Assembly: GCA_004558145.1 (NCBI GenBank)
Contig: SFDQ01000016.1
Span: 1 to 19,781, forward strand
Source of the DNA: Oscillospiraceae bacterium
GTDB lineage: Bacteria > Bacillota_A > Clostridia > Oscillospirales > Ruminococcaceae
Reading direction: 5' to 3'
Length of the DNA stretch: 19,781 bases
Shown here in pieces: positions 7,125-14,560 of this stretch. The translations under genes were made by a program, and so were the position numbers. Positions within the stretch are counted from its first letter, which is position 1, and every line of letters begins with the position of its first letter. A model generated the notes under the pieces. It was not told the origin of the DNA. It saw only the letters and a list, made by a program, of their open reading frames with translations, and did not search any database.

Positions 7125-7160
7125 GAGGAGCCCCCGGTCCTGCAGGACCGGGGGCTCCTC
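7125..7160. terminator. Palindromic bidirectional terminator
   Basis: A perfect 16-bp stem, GAGGAGCCCCCGGTCC at 7125-7140 with its complement at 7145-7160, and a TGCA centre. It lies exactly between two convergent genes and can serve both. The T run on the plus side is modest (TCTTT) and there is none on the minus side. Confidence 0.75.
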
Positions 7161-7187
7161 TCTTTGCAATGTGATGAGCGGGCGCGC

Positions 7188-7850
7188 TTACACATCCAGC
7201 TGGGCCTTGGGGTTGAAGCGGATCTTGTCGATGGGCTCCGCGTCCCGGTAGCTCATGGCCAGCCCGTTGCGGGCCATGCCCGGATGCGCCGCCATGTACG
7301 CCTGCCCCATGTTCCAGGTCACCTGCCACATCACCTCGGGGATCTCGCTTTTCTTGCGCTCCAGATAGGCGGTGTCGGCGGCGTACAGGTCGGCCAGCAC
7401 AGGGCCGAAGGACTTGAACCTGGGGTTGGCGCGGGGGCTCGGGTCGATGTCTTTGTTTTTGCGCACCACGCCCAGGCCGTTGTAGGTGCAGCAGATCAGC
7501 AGCCGGGTGCCCAGCTCCCAGCCGCGGGCCTTGCCCAGGGCGGCGGGGTAGCACTGCAGCACCACCGCGTCCATATCCTCGCTGTGGCATGCCACCAGCA
7601 GCGGGTCGGTGGAAACCACCACCGCCGTCTGGATGTCGCCGTCGTTCATCTGCATCTGGATGTAGGACTTGCAGTCCAGGTTGCCGCCCACCGTCAGGCG
7701 CATCACCTGGAACATTTCCGGCCGCAGCTTTTTCAGCTTGGCCATGTCCACTTCAAACAGGCCGGGGTTGAACGCCCCGGGCTGAAAGACGTCCTCCTTC
7801 TTGTAGTGACCATAGGGGTTCAGTTTTTCGATCTGTTCCTTCAGGCCCAT
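7188..7850 (-). CDS. Conserved-looking protein of unknown function (220 aa)
   Basis: The frame is open to 8000, but the start is ATG 7850, preceded by AAGGAGGAAATACAGC, giving 220 aa. No signal peptide or membrane segment was seen, so it is probably cytosolic. Visible traits are a Lys/Pro-rich N-terminus (LNPYGHYKKEDVFQPG), a central beta-rich part with several cysteines (LDCKSY, ACHSED, LQCYPA, LICCTYNG) and a Trp/Met-rich C-terminal helix region. I do not recognise a family. It is divergent from the MarR/flavoprotein/AcnX operon across a 259-bp shared promoter region, so it probably belongs to the same regulon and handles the same compound. The good ribosome site, own promoter and terminator make it a real gene. 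Confidence 0.75.
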   Translation of the reverse strand: MGLKEQIEKLNPYGHYKKEDVFQPGAFNPGLFEVDMAKLKKLRPEMFQVMRLTVGGNLDCKSYIQMQMNDGDIQTAVVVSTDPLLVACHSEDMDAVVLQCYPAALGKARGWELGTRLLICCTYNGLGVVRKNKDIDPSPRANPRFKSFGPVLADLYAADTAYLERKKSEIPEVMWQVTWNMGQAYMAAHPGMARNGLAMSYRDAEPIDKIRFNPKAQLDV

Positions 7851-7925
7851 GCTGTATTTCCTCCTTCGCTGAATTTTGTTCCGCGCCCCCGGCGGGAAAG
7901 CGCGCGTTCCGCAATGCTTTTTCTC

Positions 7926-7954
7926 ATTGTAGCACTGCACTGTGCAAAAGCCAA
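7926..7954 (-). promoter_or_regulatory. Promoter of the minus-strand unknown gene
   Basis: Read on the minus strand, TTGGCT (7954-7949), a 17-bp spacer, then TACAAT (7931-7926). The transcript would start near 7919, about 70 nt before the ATG at 7850. Confidence 0.6.
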
Positions 7955-8031
7955 GGCCCCAAGGCGCGGCGCCGCCGCGTTTTTTTTCCCTTTTCTGCAT
8001 GCCGCCCCCTGCGCCGAAGGTGGCAGCAAAG

Positions 8032-8060
8032 TTGACAATTCAACATTCCGAGGCTATACT
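8032..8060 (+). promoter_or_regulatory. Consensus promoter of the MarR2-flavoprotein-AcnX operon
   Basis: A perfect TTGACA (8032-8037), 17 bp, then TATACT (8055-8060). GTTGA/TCAAC (8031-8035 and 8040-8044) form an inverted repeat over the -35. TTTCAA (8074-8079) and TTGAAA (8085-8090) form a second dyad just downstream of the start. Either could be the MarR2 operator. Confidence 0.85.
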
Positions 8061-8109
8061 GTAGAAGTTGCATTTTCAATTTCTTTGAAACAAGGAGGGG
8101 AGCGGTCCC

Positions 8110-8562
8110 ATGGTGGAGCGGTTCGAGCGGTTTTCGGTGGCCATTGCGGAGATCAACCGCTGCTGGCACAAGCTGGCAGGGGAGGAGATGAAGGCCTACG
8201 GCCTGAAGGGAGCCCACGCCACCTATCTGGTCATCATCGGGCGCTACCCGGAGGGTATCACGGTGCCGGAGCTGTGCGAACAGTGCATGAAGGACAAGTC
8301 CGACGCATCCCGCATGCTGGCCATTCTGGAAGAGAAGGGCCTGGTGCGCAAGGAGGGCCCCCACAAGAGCGGCTACGGCGGCACCATCCACCTCACCGAG
8401 GCGGGCCGGCAGGCGGCGGAGCACGTGCGCCGGCGGGCGGGCCGGGCGGTGGAGGTGGCCGGCAAGGACCTGACCGACGCCCAGCGGGAAGCCTTTTACG
8501 GCGCGCTGGATTCCATCATCGGCAACCTCCGGGTGCTCACCAAAGAAGGCATCCCCGAATAA
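8110..8562 (+). CDS. MarR-family transcriptional regulator (second)
   Basis: A 150-aa protein with the MarR fold: an N-terminal dimer helix (about 1-30), helix-turn-helix ITVPELCEQCMKDKSDASRM (about 55-75) followed by LAILEEKGLVRKEG, a wing (PHKSGYGGTIHLTEAG), and a C-terminal helical pair. AAGGAGGGG lies 9-17 nt before the ATG. It is the first gene of an operon, with the flavoprotein 27 nt downstream, and a divergent gene lies on its other side. This is the classic arrangement for a self-regulating MarR sensor of the compound degraded by its operon. Two cysteines in the recognition-domain stretch (ELCEQC) could give redox or electrophile sensing, but this is speculative. Confidence 0.88.
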   Translation: MVERFERFSVAIAEINRCWHKLAGEEMKAYGLKGAHATYLVIIGRYPEGITVPELCEQCMKDKSDASRMLAILEEKGLVRKEGPHKSGYGGTIHLTEAGRQAAEHVRRRAGRAVEVAGKDLTDAQREAFYGALDSIIGNLRVLTKEGIPE

Positions 8563-8589
8563 GCGGCAAGACTGAAAGGAGACAAAGGC

Positions 8590-10647
8590 ATGAACGAACG
8601 CTACGAAGCCCTGTTCACCCCCTGGAAGATCGGCAATGTGGAGATAAAGAACCGCATCGTCCTGTGCCCCATGGGCGGCACCTCTCTCTTTGGCTGGATG
8701 GAGCCCAACCATTTTGACAAGGAGGCCGCCAACTTCTTTCTGGAGCGGGCGAAGAACAACGTGGGCCTCATCATCCCCGGCATCGCCCCCATCCGGGACA
8801 CCCTGGGCGGGCGCTGGCTCTACCAGAACAAGAAGATGTTCCGCCAGCTGAAGGACTTCATGGAAGAGATCCACGCCACCGGCGCGAAGCTGTTCGTGCA
8901 GCTCACCGCGGGCATGGGCCGGGCCTGGGGCATCTCCGACGAGGTGCTGCCCATCCACAAGAACCCGGTGCTGAAGGTGCTGGCAAAGCCCATCCTGGAC
9001 ACCGACTATCAGCTGGCCAGCCCCAGCCCGCTGCCCTCCCGCTGGGCGGAGGGGGTCACCTGCCCTGAGATGACCCTGGCCCAGATTGAGGAAATTATTG
9101 AGGCCTTTGCCAAAACGGCGGCCCTCTGCAAGGAGGCCGGGGTGGACGGCGTGGAGGTGCACGCGGTGCACGAGGGCTATCTGCTGGACCAGTTCGCCCT
9201 GAAATACACCAACCACCGCACCGACAACTACGGCGGCAGCTTTGAAAACCGCTACCGCTTCGCCGTGGACATCGTCAAGGCCATCAAGGGCGTCTGCGGC
9301 CAGGATTATCCCGTCTCCATCCGTTACAGCGCCGTCTCCAAGGTGAAGGACTTCTGCTACGGCGCGATGCCCGGCGAGGAGTACGAGGAGATAGGCCGCG
9401 ACCTGGAGGAAGGCCGCCTGGCCGCAAAGTACCTGCAGGACGCGGGCTACGACATGCTGGACGCGGACAACGGCACCTACGATTCCTGGTACTGGTCCCA
9501 CCCGCCCATGTACATGCCGCTGAACTGCAACCTGGAGGACGTGGCCGCCATCCGCGAGGCGGTGGACATCCCGGTGGTGTGCGCCGGCCGCATGGAGCCG
9601 GAGGACGCCGCCCGGGCCATCGAGGCGGGCCGCATCGACGCCATGGGCGTGGCGCGGCAGTTTCTGGCGGACGGCGAGTGGGTCACCAAGCTGCTGGAGG
9701 ACCGGCTGGAAGAGGTGCGCCCCTGCATCTGCTGCCACAACGGCTGCTTCAACCTGTCCCACTTCAAGGGCCACGCCAACGCCCAGTCCCTGCCGGACAC
9801 CCGGGGCATGTCCCGCTGCGCGCTGGACCCCCGCACCATGCAGTCCCGCAAATACCGCATCGAGCCCGCCGCCCGCCCCAAGAAAATTGCTGTCATCGGC
9901 GGCGGCATCGGCGGCATGGAGACCGCGCTGGTCTGCGCCAAGCGGGGCCACAGCGTCACCCTCTATGAAAAGAGCGGCCAGCTGGGCGGCGTGTTCAACG
10001 CCGCCGCCGCCCCCTCCTTCAAGGAGAAGGACCGTCAGCTGCTGGCCTGGTACGCCCGGGAGGTGGCAAACTGCCCCGGCCTGACCGTGCGCATGAACAC
10101 CGAGGTGAAGGACATCGCCTCCCTGAACGCCGACGAGGTGGTGGTGGCCACCGGCTCGGTGCCGGTGCAGCTGCCGGTGCCCGGCGCGGACAAGGCCGTG
10201 GAGGCGGTGGACTACCTGCTGGGCCGCAAGAGCGTGGGCCAGAAAGTGGTCATCGTGGGCGGCGGCCTCACCGGCTGCGAAATCGCCTATGACCTCTACC
10301 TCCAGGGCAAGGAGCCGGTGGTCGTGGAGATGAAGAACGACCTCATCGCCGTGGCCGGCGTGTGCCTTGCCAACGCCAGCTACCTGCGGGACTTCTTCCG
10401 CACCAACAAAGTGCCGGTGCATCTGGAGAGCACTGTGGCCGAAATTCGGGAAAACGGCGTGACCGTCACCGGCAAAAACGGCGAAAAGCAGGACATCCCG
10501 GCGGATTCCGTCATCCTGTCGGCGGGCTACCGCCCCGCGCCGCTGGCGGCCAAAGGCCGGCACGTGCACATCGTGGGCGACGCCGCCAAGGTGGGCAATC
10601 TGCGCACCGTCATCTGGCGCGCCTGGGACGTGGCCATGAAGCTGTGA
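8590..10647 (+). CDS. Old-Yellow-Enzyme family NAD(P)H:flavin oxidoreductase (dienoyl-CoA reductase-like)
   Basis: A 685-aa enzyme with the three-part layout of 2,4-dienoyl-CoA reductase, trimethylamine dehydrogenase and BaiCD. An FMN TIM barrel (1 to about 375) carries GVEVHAVHEGYLLDQF and the NHRTDNYGGSFENR signature. A [4Fe-4S] site follows, with Cys379, Cys382, Cys386 and Cys410. A C-terminal FAD/NAD(P) module has two glycine motifs, GGGIGG (437-442) and GGGLTG (557-562). The family reduces activated C=C bonds in anaerobes using NAD(P)H. The stretch between the third and fourth cysteine is 23 residues, longer than the 11-12 usual in FadH. GGAGACAAAGGC precedes the ATG. The gene lies between MarR2 and the AcnX dehydratase, so it may reduce the alkene or imine that the dehydratase makes. 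The true substrate is unknown. Confidence 0.9.
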   Translation: MNERYEALFTPWKIGNVEIKNRIVLCPMGGTSLFGWMEPNHFDKEAANFFLERAKNNVGLIIPGIAPIRDTLGGRWLYQNKKMFRQLKDFMEEIHATGAKLFVQLTAGMGRAWGISDEVLPIHKNPVLKVLAKPILDTDYQLASPSPLPSRWAEGVTCPEMTLAQIEEIIEAFAKTAALCKEAGVDGVEVHAVHEGYLLDQFALKYTNHRTDNYGGSFENRYRFAVDIVKAIKGVCGQDYPVSIRYSAVSKVKDFCYGAMPGEEYEEIGRDLEEGRLAAKYLQDAGYDMLDADNGTYDSWYWSHPPMYMPLNCNLEDVAAIREAVDIPVVCAGRMEPEDAARAIEAGRIDAMGVARQFLADGEWVTKLLEDRLEEVRPCICCHNGCFNLSHFKGHANAQSLPDTRGMSRCALDPRTMQSRKYRIEPAARPKKIAVIGGGIGGMETALVCAKRGHSVTLYEKSGQLGGVFNAAAAPSFKEKDRQLLAWYAREVANCPGLTVRMNTEVKDIASLNADEVVVATGSVPVQLPVPGADKAVEAVDYLLGRKSVGQKVVIVGGGLTGCEIAYDLYLQGKEPVVVEMKNDLIAVAGVCLANASYLRDFFRTNKVPVHLESTVAEIRENGVTVTGKNGEKQDIPADSVILSAGYRPAPLAAKGRHVHIVGDAAKVGNLRTVIWRAWDVAMKL

Positions 10648-10660
10648 GGGAGGAACAAAC

Positions 10661-11941
10661 ATGAAACTGACACAGGAACAGCAGGCCCTTTTGAACGGCG
10701 AAAAGGGCTCGGCCATGGCCAAGGTGATGAAGACCCTGGTCATGTACGGCGAAATTTTCGGGGCCGAGAAGATGGTGCCCGTCACCAGCCGCTACAATCA
10801 TCTGGTTACCTCCTTCGGCCTCAAGGCCCTGGGCCCGGTCTACGACCTGATGGACCAGCTCATCGCCGCGGGGGCGGTGTCCGGCCAGAAGTTCTCGGCG
10901 GACCCCCGGCCCCTGGACCCCAAGGTGCCCGCGAACTTTTTGCAGAACCTGGTCTTCAAGAAGTTCATGTACAGCAAGCAGGACTTCTACGAGGGCCAGC
11001 TGAAGGCCCTGGGCCTGAAGGACGACGACGCCTTCAGCTGCGCCTGCTATCTGGACGAGCAGGGCAACCGCCCCGCCCAGGGCGAGGTGCTCAGCTGGGC
11101 CGAGAGCTCGGCGGTGGTCTACGCAAACTCCGTGCTGGGCGCGCGGTGCAACCGCAATTCCGGCATCATGGACCTGATGGGCTCCATCGCCGGCTTCGTG
11201 CCTTACTTCGGCCTGCTCACCGACGAGGGCCGCAAGGCTTCCTGGGTGGTGAAGGTGGAAACAACCGAAAAGCCCGAGGCCCAGCTGCTGGGCTCCGCCA
11301 TCGGCATGAAGGTGATGGAGGACGTGCCCTATGTGGTGGGTCTGGACCGCTGGCTGGGCAATGAGCTGGACGACTCCGCCTGCGCCTACCTGAAGGACTT
11401 CGGCGCGGCCACCGCCTCCAACGGCGCGGTGGGCCTTTACCACATCGACGGCCTCACCCCCGAGGCAAAGCAGCAGGGCAAAGACCTCATCCTCCCCGGC
11501 GCGAAGGAGTACGTCATCGACGACGCGGAGCTGCGCCGGGTGAAGGAAAGCTACCCGCTGGTGTGGAAAAACCCCGACGCAAAGCCGAAGCTCTGCTTCG
11601 TGGGCTGCCCCCACCTGAGCCTGCAGCAGCTGAAGGACTGGACGGACGCGCTGGAAGAGGGCCTCAAGGCGGCGGGCCGCAAAAAGCTGGCGGTGCCCAC
11701 CGTGTTCACCACCGCCCCCGGCGTGAAAAAGGCTTTTGAGGCCACCGGGTACGCCGCCCGTTTTGCGGCCACCGGGGCCATCCTCTCCTGCATCTGCCCG
11801 CTGATGTACATGAACAACCCCCTGTGCGGGCCCATGCCGGTCATCACCTGCTCCAACAAGCTGCGCACCTATACCACCGCCCGCTACTACACCGAGGCGG
11901 AAATCCTGGACATCATCACGAAAGGAGCGGCAGGCAAATGA
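10661..11941 (+). CDS. AcnX large (catalytic) subunit, DUF521
   Basis: A 426-aa protein recognised as the aconitase X catalytic subunit. The family hallmark is ESSAVVYANSVLGARCNRN (about 147-165), followed by MDLMGSIAGFVPYFGLLTDEGR. The C-terminal part has SCICPLMYMNN, with cysteines where this family can hold an iron-sulfur centre or metal. AcnX enzymes are hydro-lyases: known members act on cis-3-hydroxy-L-proline in bacteria and on mevalonate 5-phosphate in archaea. GGGAGG precedes the ATG, 13 nt after the flavoprotein stop. The small subunit follows with a 4-bp overlap. Whether this one uses hydroxyproline is not decidable by eye, and pairing with an ene-reductase hints at another substrate. 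Confidence 0.88.
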   Translation: MKLTQEQQALLNGEKGSAMAKVMKTLVMYGEIFGAEKMVPVTSRYNHLVTSFGLKALGPVYDLMDQLIAAGAVSGQKFSADPRPLDPKVPANFLQNLVFKKFMYSKQDFYEGQLKALGLKDDDAFSCACYLDEQGNRPAQGEVLSWAESSAVVYANSVLGARCNRNSGIMDLMGSIAGFVPYFGLLTDEGRKASWVVKVETTEKPEAQLLGSAIGMKVMEDVPYVVGLDRWLGNELDDSACAYLKDFGAATASNGAVGLYHIDGLTPEAKQQGKDLILPGAKEYVIDDAELRRVKESYPLVWKNPDAKPKLCFVGCPHLSLQQLKDWTDALEEGLKAAGRKKLAVPTVFTTAPGVKKAFEATGYAARFAATGAILSCICPLMYMNNPLCGPMPVITCSNKLRTYTTARYYTEAEILDIITKGAAGK

Positions 11942-12393
11942 AAGAATTCCACGGACGCGTGGTGGCTCCCGGCTGCGTGAGCGCACCCGCCCTCGTCTCC
12001 CACGGGGGGCTGAACACCCTGGCCTCCTTCCAGAAGGCCCTGCAGTTCGGCGACAAGACCGCCACCTGCGGCGACCAGAACAACCCCGACCTCTACGGCA
12101 AGCCCATGGCGGGCAAGGCCCTGTGCCTGCCCCAGACCATCGGCTCCACCACCGGCGGGCTGGTGCTCTACTGCGCCTGCTCCATGAACCGCCAGCCGGC
12201 CTGTTTGCTGTTCTCCAACCCCATCGACTCGCTGGCCGCCGCCGGCTCGGTGCTGGCCGCCGTCTGGCTGGACGATGTTCAGATGCCGGTCATCGACTGC
12301 CTGGGCGAGGAGTTTCTGGACTTCGTGCAGGACGGCATGACCATCACCGTGAAGGAAGACGGCACGGTGCAGGTGGACGGCCCCACCATTTGA
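11938..12393 (+). CDS. AcnX small (swivel) subunit, DUF126
   Basis: A 151-aa protein matching the aconitase X swivel-domain subunit. It begins with FHGRVVAPGCVSAPALVS, has TACGDQNNPDLYG-like phosphate-loop residues (TCGDQNNPDLYGKPMAG) and the family core LCLPQTIGSTTGGLVLYC, whose serine-containing GST loop approaches the active site. Its ATG overlaps the large-subunit TGA (ATGA, translational coupling), and AAAGGAG lies just before it inside the upstream gene. It is the last gene of the MarR2 operon. In many bacteria the two parts form a heterodimer, as here; in others they are fused. Downstream (12394-12491) there is a 7-bp hairpin at 12400-12420 and a very GC-rich stem near 12459-12487, but neither has a T tract. 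Confidence 0.88.
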   Translation: MKEFHGRVVAPGCVSAPALVSHGGLNTLASFQKALQFGDKTATCGDQNNPDLYGKPMAGKALCLPQTIGSTTGGLVLYCACSMNRQPACLLFSNPIDSLAAAGSVLAAVWLDDVQMPVIDCLGEEFLDFVQDGMTITVKEDGTVQVDGPTI

Positions 12394-12491
12394 ACGGGGC
12401 GGCAAACCGTTATTTTGCCGGGAAGCGGCGCCCCAAATTCGGCGAACCGCCGAAAACCGCCGCCCCGGCCCGGGGGCGCCCGGCGGCCCTC

Positions 12492-12520
12492 TTGACAACC
12501 CAAAACGGGCAGGGTATAGT
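12492..12520 (+). promoter_or_regulatory. Consensus promoter of the ABC exporter transcript
   Basis: A perfect TTGACA (12492-12497), 17 bp, then TATAGT (12515-12520). It drives a leader of about 200 nt that contains a short ORF and two terminator-like hairpins before the first ABC gene. Confidence 0.85.
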
Positions 12521-12563
12521 GGACCTTGCAACACAGCGCATACTCAGAAAGGAGGCGGGCAGA

Positions 12564-12647
12564 ATGACCAAAAAGCGTTTCAGTGAACATGCGAAATCTC
12601 TGAAAAGCCGGAACGGACTGTCCGCGCCTTCGCCCTGCCCTGCGTGA
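12564..12647 (+). CDS. Leader peptide of the ABC exporter operon (27 aa)
   Basis: ATG 12564 is preceded by AAAGGAGG (12548-12555), one of the best ribosome sites in the window. It opens a 27-codon frame that begins MTKKRFSEHAKSLKSRNG and ends SAPSPCPA before TGA. The peptide is basic with no membrane segment, so a cis role is more likely than a protein function. Its stop codon (12645-12647) lies in the loop of the first hairpin, so a translating or stalled ribosome would change folding of the downstream terminators. This matches the plan of Bacillus subtilis BmrB, a leader peptide that controls attenuation of the bmrCD exporter. It is too short for routine gene calling. Sequence similarity to BmrB was not checked. 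Confidence 0.65.
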   Translation: MTKKRFSEHAKSLKSRNGLSAPSPCPA

Positions 12648-12660
12648 GGGGCAGGCTTTT
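12634..12660 (+). terminator. Hairpin 1 of the leader (weak terminator)
   Basis: CCTGCCC (12634-12640) pairs with GGGCAGG (12649-12655) over 7 bp around an 8-nt loop that contains the leader peptide's TGA, followed by CTTTT. The left arm can alternatively pair with GGGCAG at 12557-12562, next to the leader ribosome site. Confidence 0.6.
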
Positions 12661-12675
12661 GCGGGATGAATGCAG

Positions 12676-12706
12676 CGCCTCCGGCCTTTGTGCCGGGGGC
12701 GTTTTT
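12676..12706 (+). terminator. Hairpin 2 of the leader (strong attenuator terminator)
   Basis: CGCCTCCGGC (12676-12685) pairs with GCCGGGGGCG (12692-12701) over 10 bp with one wobble, loop CTTTGT, then TTTTTCTTT. It stands 25 nt before the ABC start codon in the same transcript, so it must be read through for exporter expression. Its left arm can instead pair with GGAGGCG at 12551-12557 or with GCCGGA at 12607-12612, either of which would act as an antiterminator. Confidence 0.8.
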
Positions 12707-12730
12707 CTTTGGGAAAAGGGAGGGAACGGT

Positions 12731-14560
12731 TTGAAACGAACGAAACGGGCGCTCATCTGGCGCTTTTTGCGGCCGTATCTGTGGCTCTTCGCCCTCACGC
12801 TGGCGTTTTCCATGGGCAACACGGTGCTCTCTTCGCTCACGCCCCAGGTGGTGCGGGTGGCGGTGGACTCCATCCTGGGCGGGGAGCCGCTGCCCAAAAT
12901 TGTAACGGCCCTGGCTCCGCAGGCTCTCCTGACGGCCGGGCCCATGACCCAGCTGCTGGCGGCGGCGGGCTTTCTGCTGGCGGTGGCGGTGCTGGCGGGC
13001 CTTTGCACCTACGGCAGCCGCATGGGCACGGCAAACGCCTCCGAGAACTTTGTCAAGTCCCTGCGGGACGAACTCTACCGCCACATCCAGCGCCTGCCCT
13101 ACGCCTGGCATGTGCGCCACAGCACCGGCGAGATCATCCAGCGCTGCACCTCCGACGTGGAGGTGGTGCGCAACTTTGTCACCAACCAGCTGCTGGAGGT
13201 GTTCCGGGTCGTCTTTCTGGTGGGCTTCTCGCTGGCGGTGATGCTTTCCATGAACGGAAAAATGACCCTCATCGCCGCGGGCTTTCTGCCGGTCATCCTG
13301 CTCTACTCGGTGCTTTTTTATTCGAAAATCGCGCGGCGCTTTCTGACGGCGGACGAGGCCGAGGGCGAACTGTCCGCCACGGTGCAGGAGAATCTGGCGG
13401 GCGTGCGGGTGGTGCGCGCCTTCGGCCGGGAGGCCTTTGAGGTGGAGCGCTTTGACAAAAAGAACGAGCGGTTCGCCTCGCTGTGGATCCGCCTGGGGCG
13501 GCTGCTCAGCGCCTACTGGGGCGTGGGCGACTTCATCACCGGCCTGCAGATCCTCACCGTCATCTCGGTGGGCGTGGTGCAGACAGTGAACGGGGCCATC
13601 ACCCTGGGCGAGTTTCTGGCCTTCGTGTCCTATAATCAGTCGCTGGTCTGGCCGGTGCGCGGCCTCGGGCGCATCCTCTCGGAGATGAGCAAGGCGGGCG
13701 TGTCCATCGAGCGGCTGGCCTATATTCTGGACTCCGAGCCGGAACAGGAGCCGGCGAGCGTCCAGACCCCGCCCATGGACAGGGACATCGTGTTCGAGCA
13801 CGTCTCCTTCGCCTATGGCGGGCAGCCGGTGCTGCGGGACGTGAGCTTCACCATCCCCGCCGGCAGGACCTTTGCGGTGCTGGGGACCACGGGCAGCGGC
13901 AAATCCACCATGATGCACCTGCTGGACCGGCTTTATGACCTGCCGCCGGGGTTCGGGCGCATCACCGTGGGCGGTGTGGACATTCAGGACATCAGCCGCC
14001 CCTGGCTGCGGCGGAACATCGGCATCGTGCTGCAGGAGCCCTTCCTCTTTTCCCGCACCATCCGGGAGAACATCGCCGCCGTGCGCCCCGGCGCGCCGCT
14101 GGAGGAGGTGCGCCGCCATGCCGGCACGGCCCACGTGGACGAGGCCATCCTGGAATTTGCCGACGGCTACGACACCATTGTGGGCGAGCGGGGCGTGACC
14201 CTCTCGGGCGGGCAGAAGCAGCGGGTGGCCATCGCGCGCACCCTGATGCAGGACGCGCCCATCCTCATTTTTGACGACTCCCTCTCCGCCGTGGACGCCG
14301 AGACCGACGCGCAGATTCGCGCCTCGCTCCATCAGGCCAAGGGCGCGGCCACGGTCATCCTCATCTCCCACCGCATCACCACCCTCATGCAGGCGGACCT
14401 CATCCTGGTGCTGCAGGAGGGAAGGGTGGCGGAACTGGGCAGCCACGAGGAACTGATGGCGAAAAACGGCCTTTACCGCGAAATTTACGACCTGCAGATG
14501 ACCGGGGAGGACCGGGACCTTCTGTTTTCGGAGGAAGGAGGGGAGAGCCATGGGGTTTGA
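12731..14560 (+). CDS. ABC exporter half-transporter with degenerate Walker B (BmrC-like)
   Basis: A 609-aa type IV ABC exporter subunit: six-helix transmembrane domain (about 1-330) and a nucleotide-binding domain. TTG 12731 is chosen as the start because GGGAGGG precedes it by 7 nt; the frame is open further upstream, but only through the leader hairpins. Walker A is GTTGSGKST (385-393), the signature is the canonical LSGGQ (491-495), and the H-loop is ISHR. Walker B reads ILIFDD, so the catalytic glutamate is Asp516. This matches the degenerate site of heterodimeric exporters such as BmrC and TM287. The next gene overlaps by 11 bp and supplies the partner. The pair probably exports drugs or other hydrophobic compounds, and is likely controlled by the upstream leader. 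Confidence 0.9.
   Translation: MKRTKRALIWRFLRPYLWLFALTLAFSMGNTVLSSLTPQVVRVAVDSILGGEPLPKIVTALAPQALLTAGPMTQLLAAAGFLLAVAVLAGLCTYGSRMGTANASENFVKSLRDELYRHIQRLPYAWHVRHSTGEIIQRCTSDVEVVRNFVTNQLLEVFRVVFLVGFSLAVMLSMNGKMTLIAAGFLPVILLYSVLFYSKIARRFLTADEAEGELSATVQENLAGVRVVRAFGREAFEVERFDKKNERFASLWIRLGRLLSAYWGVGDFITGLQILTVISVGVVQTVNGAITLGEFLAFVSYNQSLVWPVRGLGRILSEMSKAGVSIERLAYILDSEPEQEPASVQTPPMDRDIVFEHVSFAYGGQPVLRDVSFTIPAGRTFAVLGTTGSGKSTMMHLLDRLYDLPPGFGRITVGGVDIQDISRPWLRRNIGIVLQEPFLFSRTIRENIAAVRPGAPLEEVRRHAGTAHVDEAILEFADGYDTIVGERGVTLSGGQKQRVAIARTLMQDAPILIFDDSLSAVDAETDAQIRASLHQAKGAATVILISHRITTLMQADLILVLQEGRVAELGSHEELMAKNGLYREIYDLQMTGEDRDLLFSEEGGESHGV

Noticed and set aside
7924..10785. A 953-codon minus-strand open frame over the flavoprotein gene
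   Set aside because: It is a His/Ala/Gly/Val-rich shadow of a well-supported plus-strand enzyme and has no recognisable motif.
12459..12487. A terminator at the end of the AcnX operon
   Set aside because: The GC-rich stem is irregular and has no T tract; it overlaps the region just before the next promoter, so termination here is unproven.
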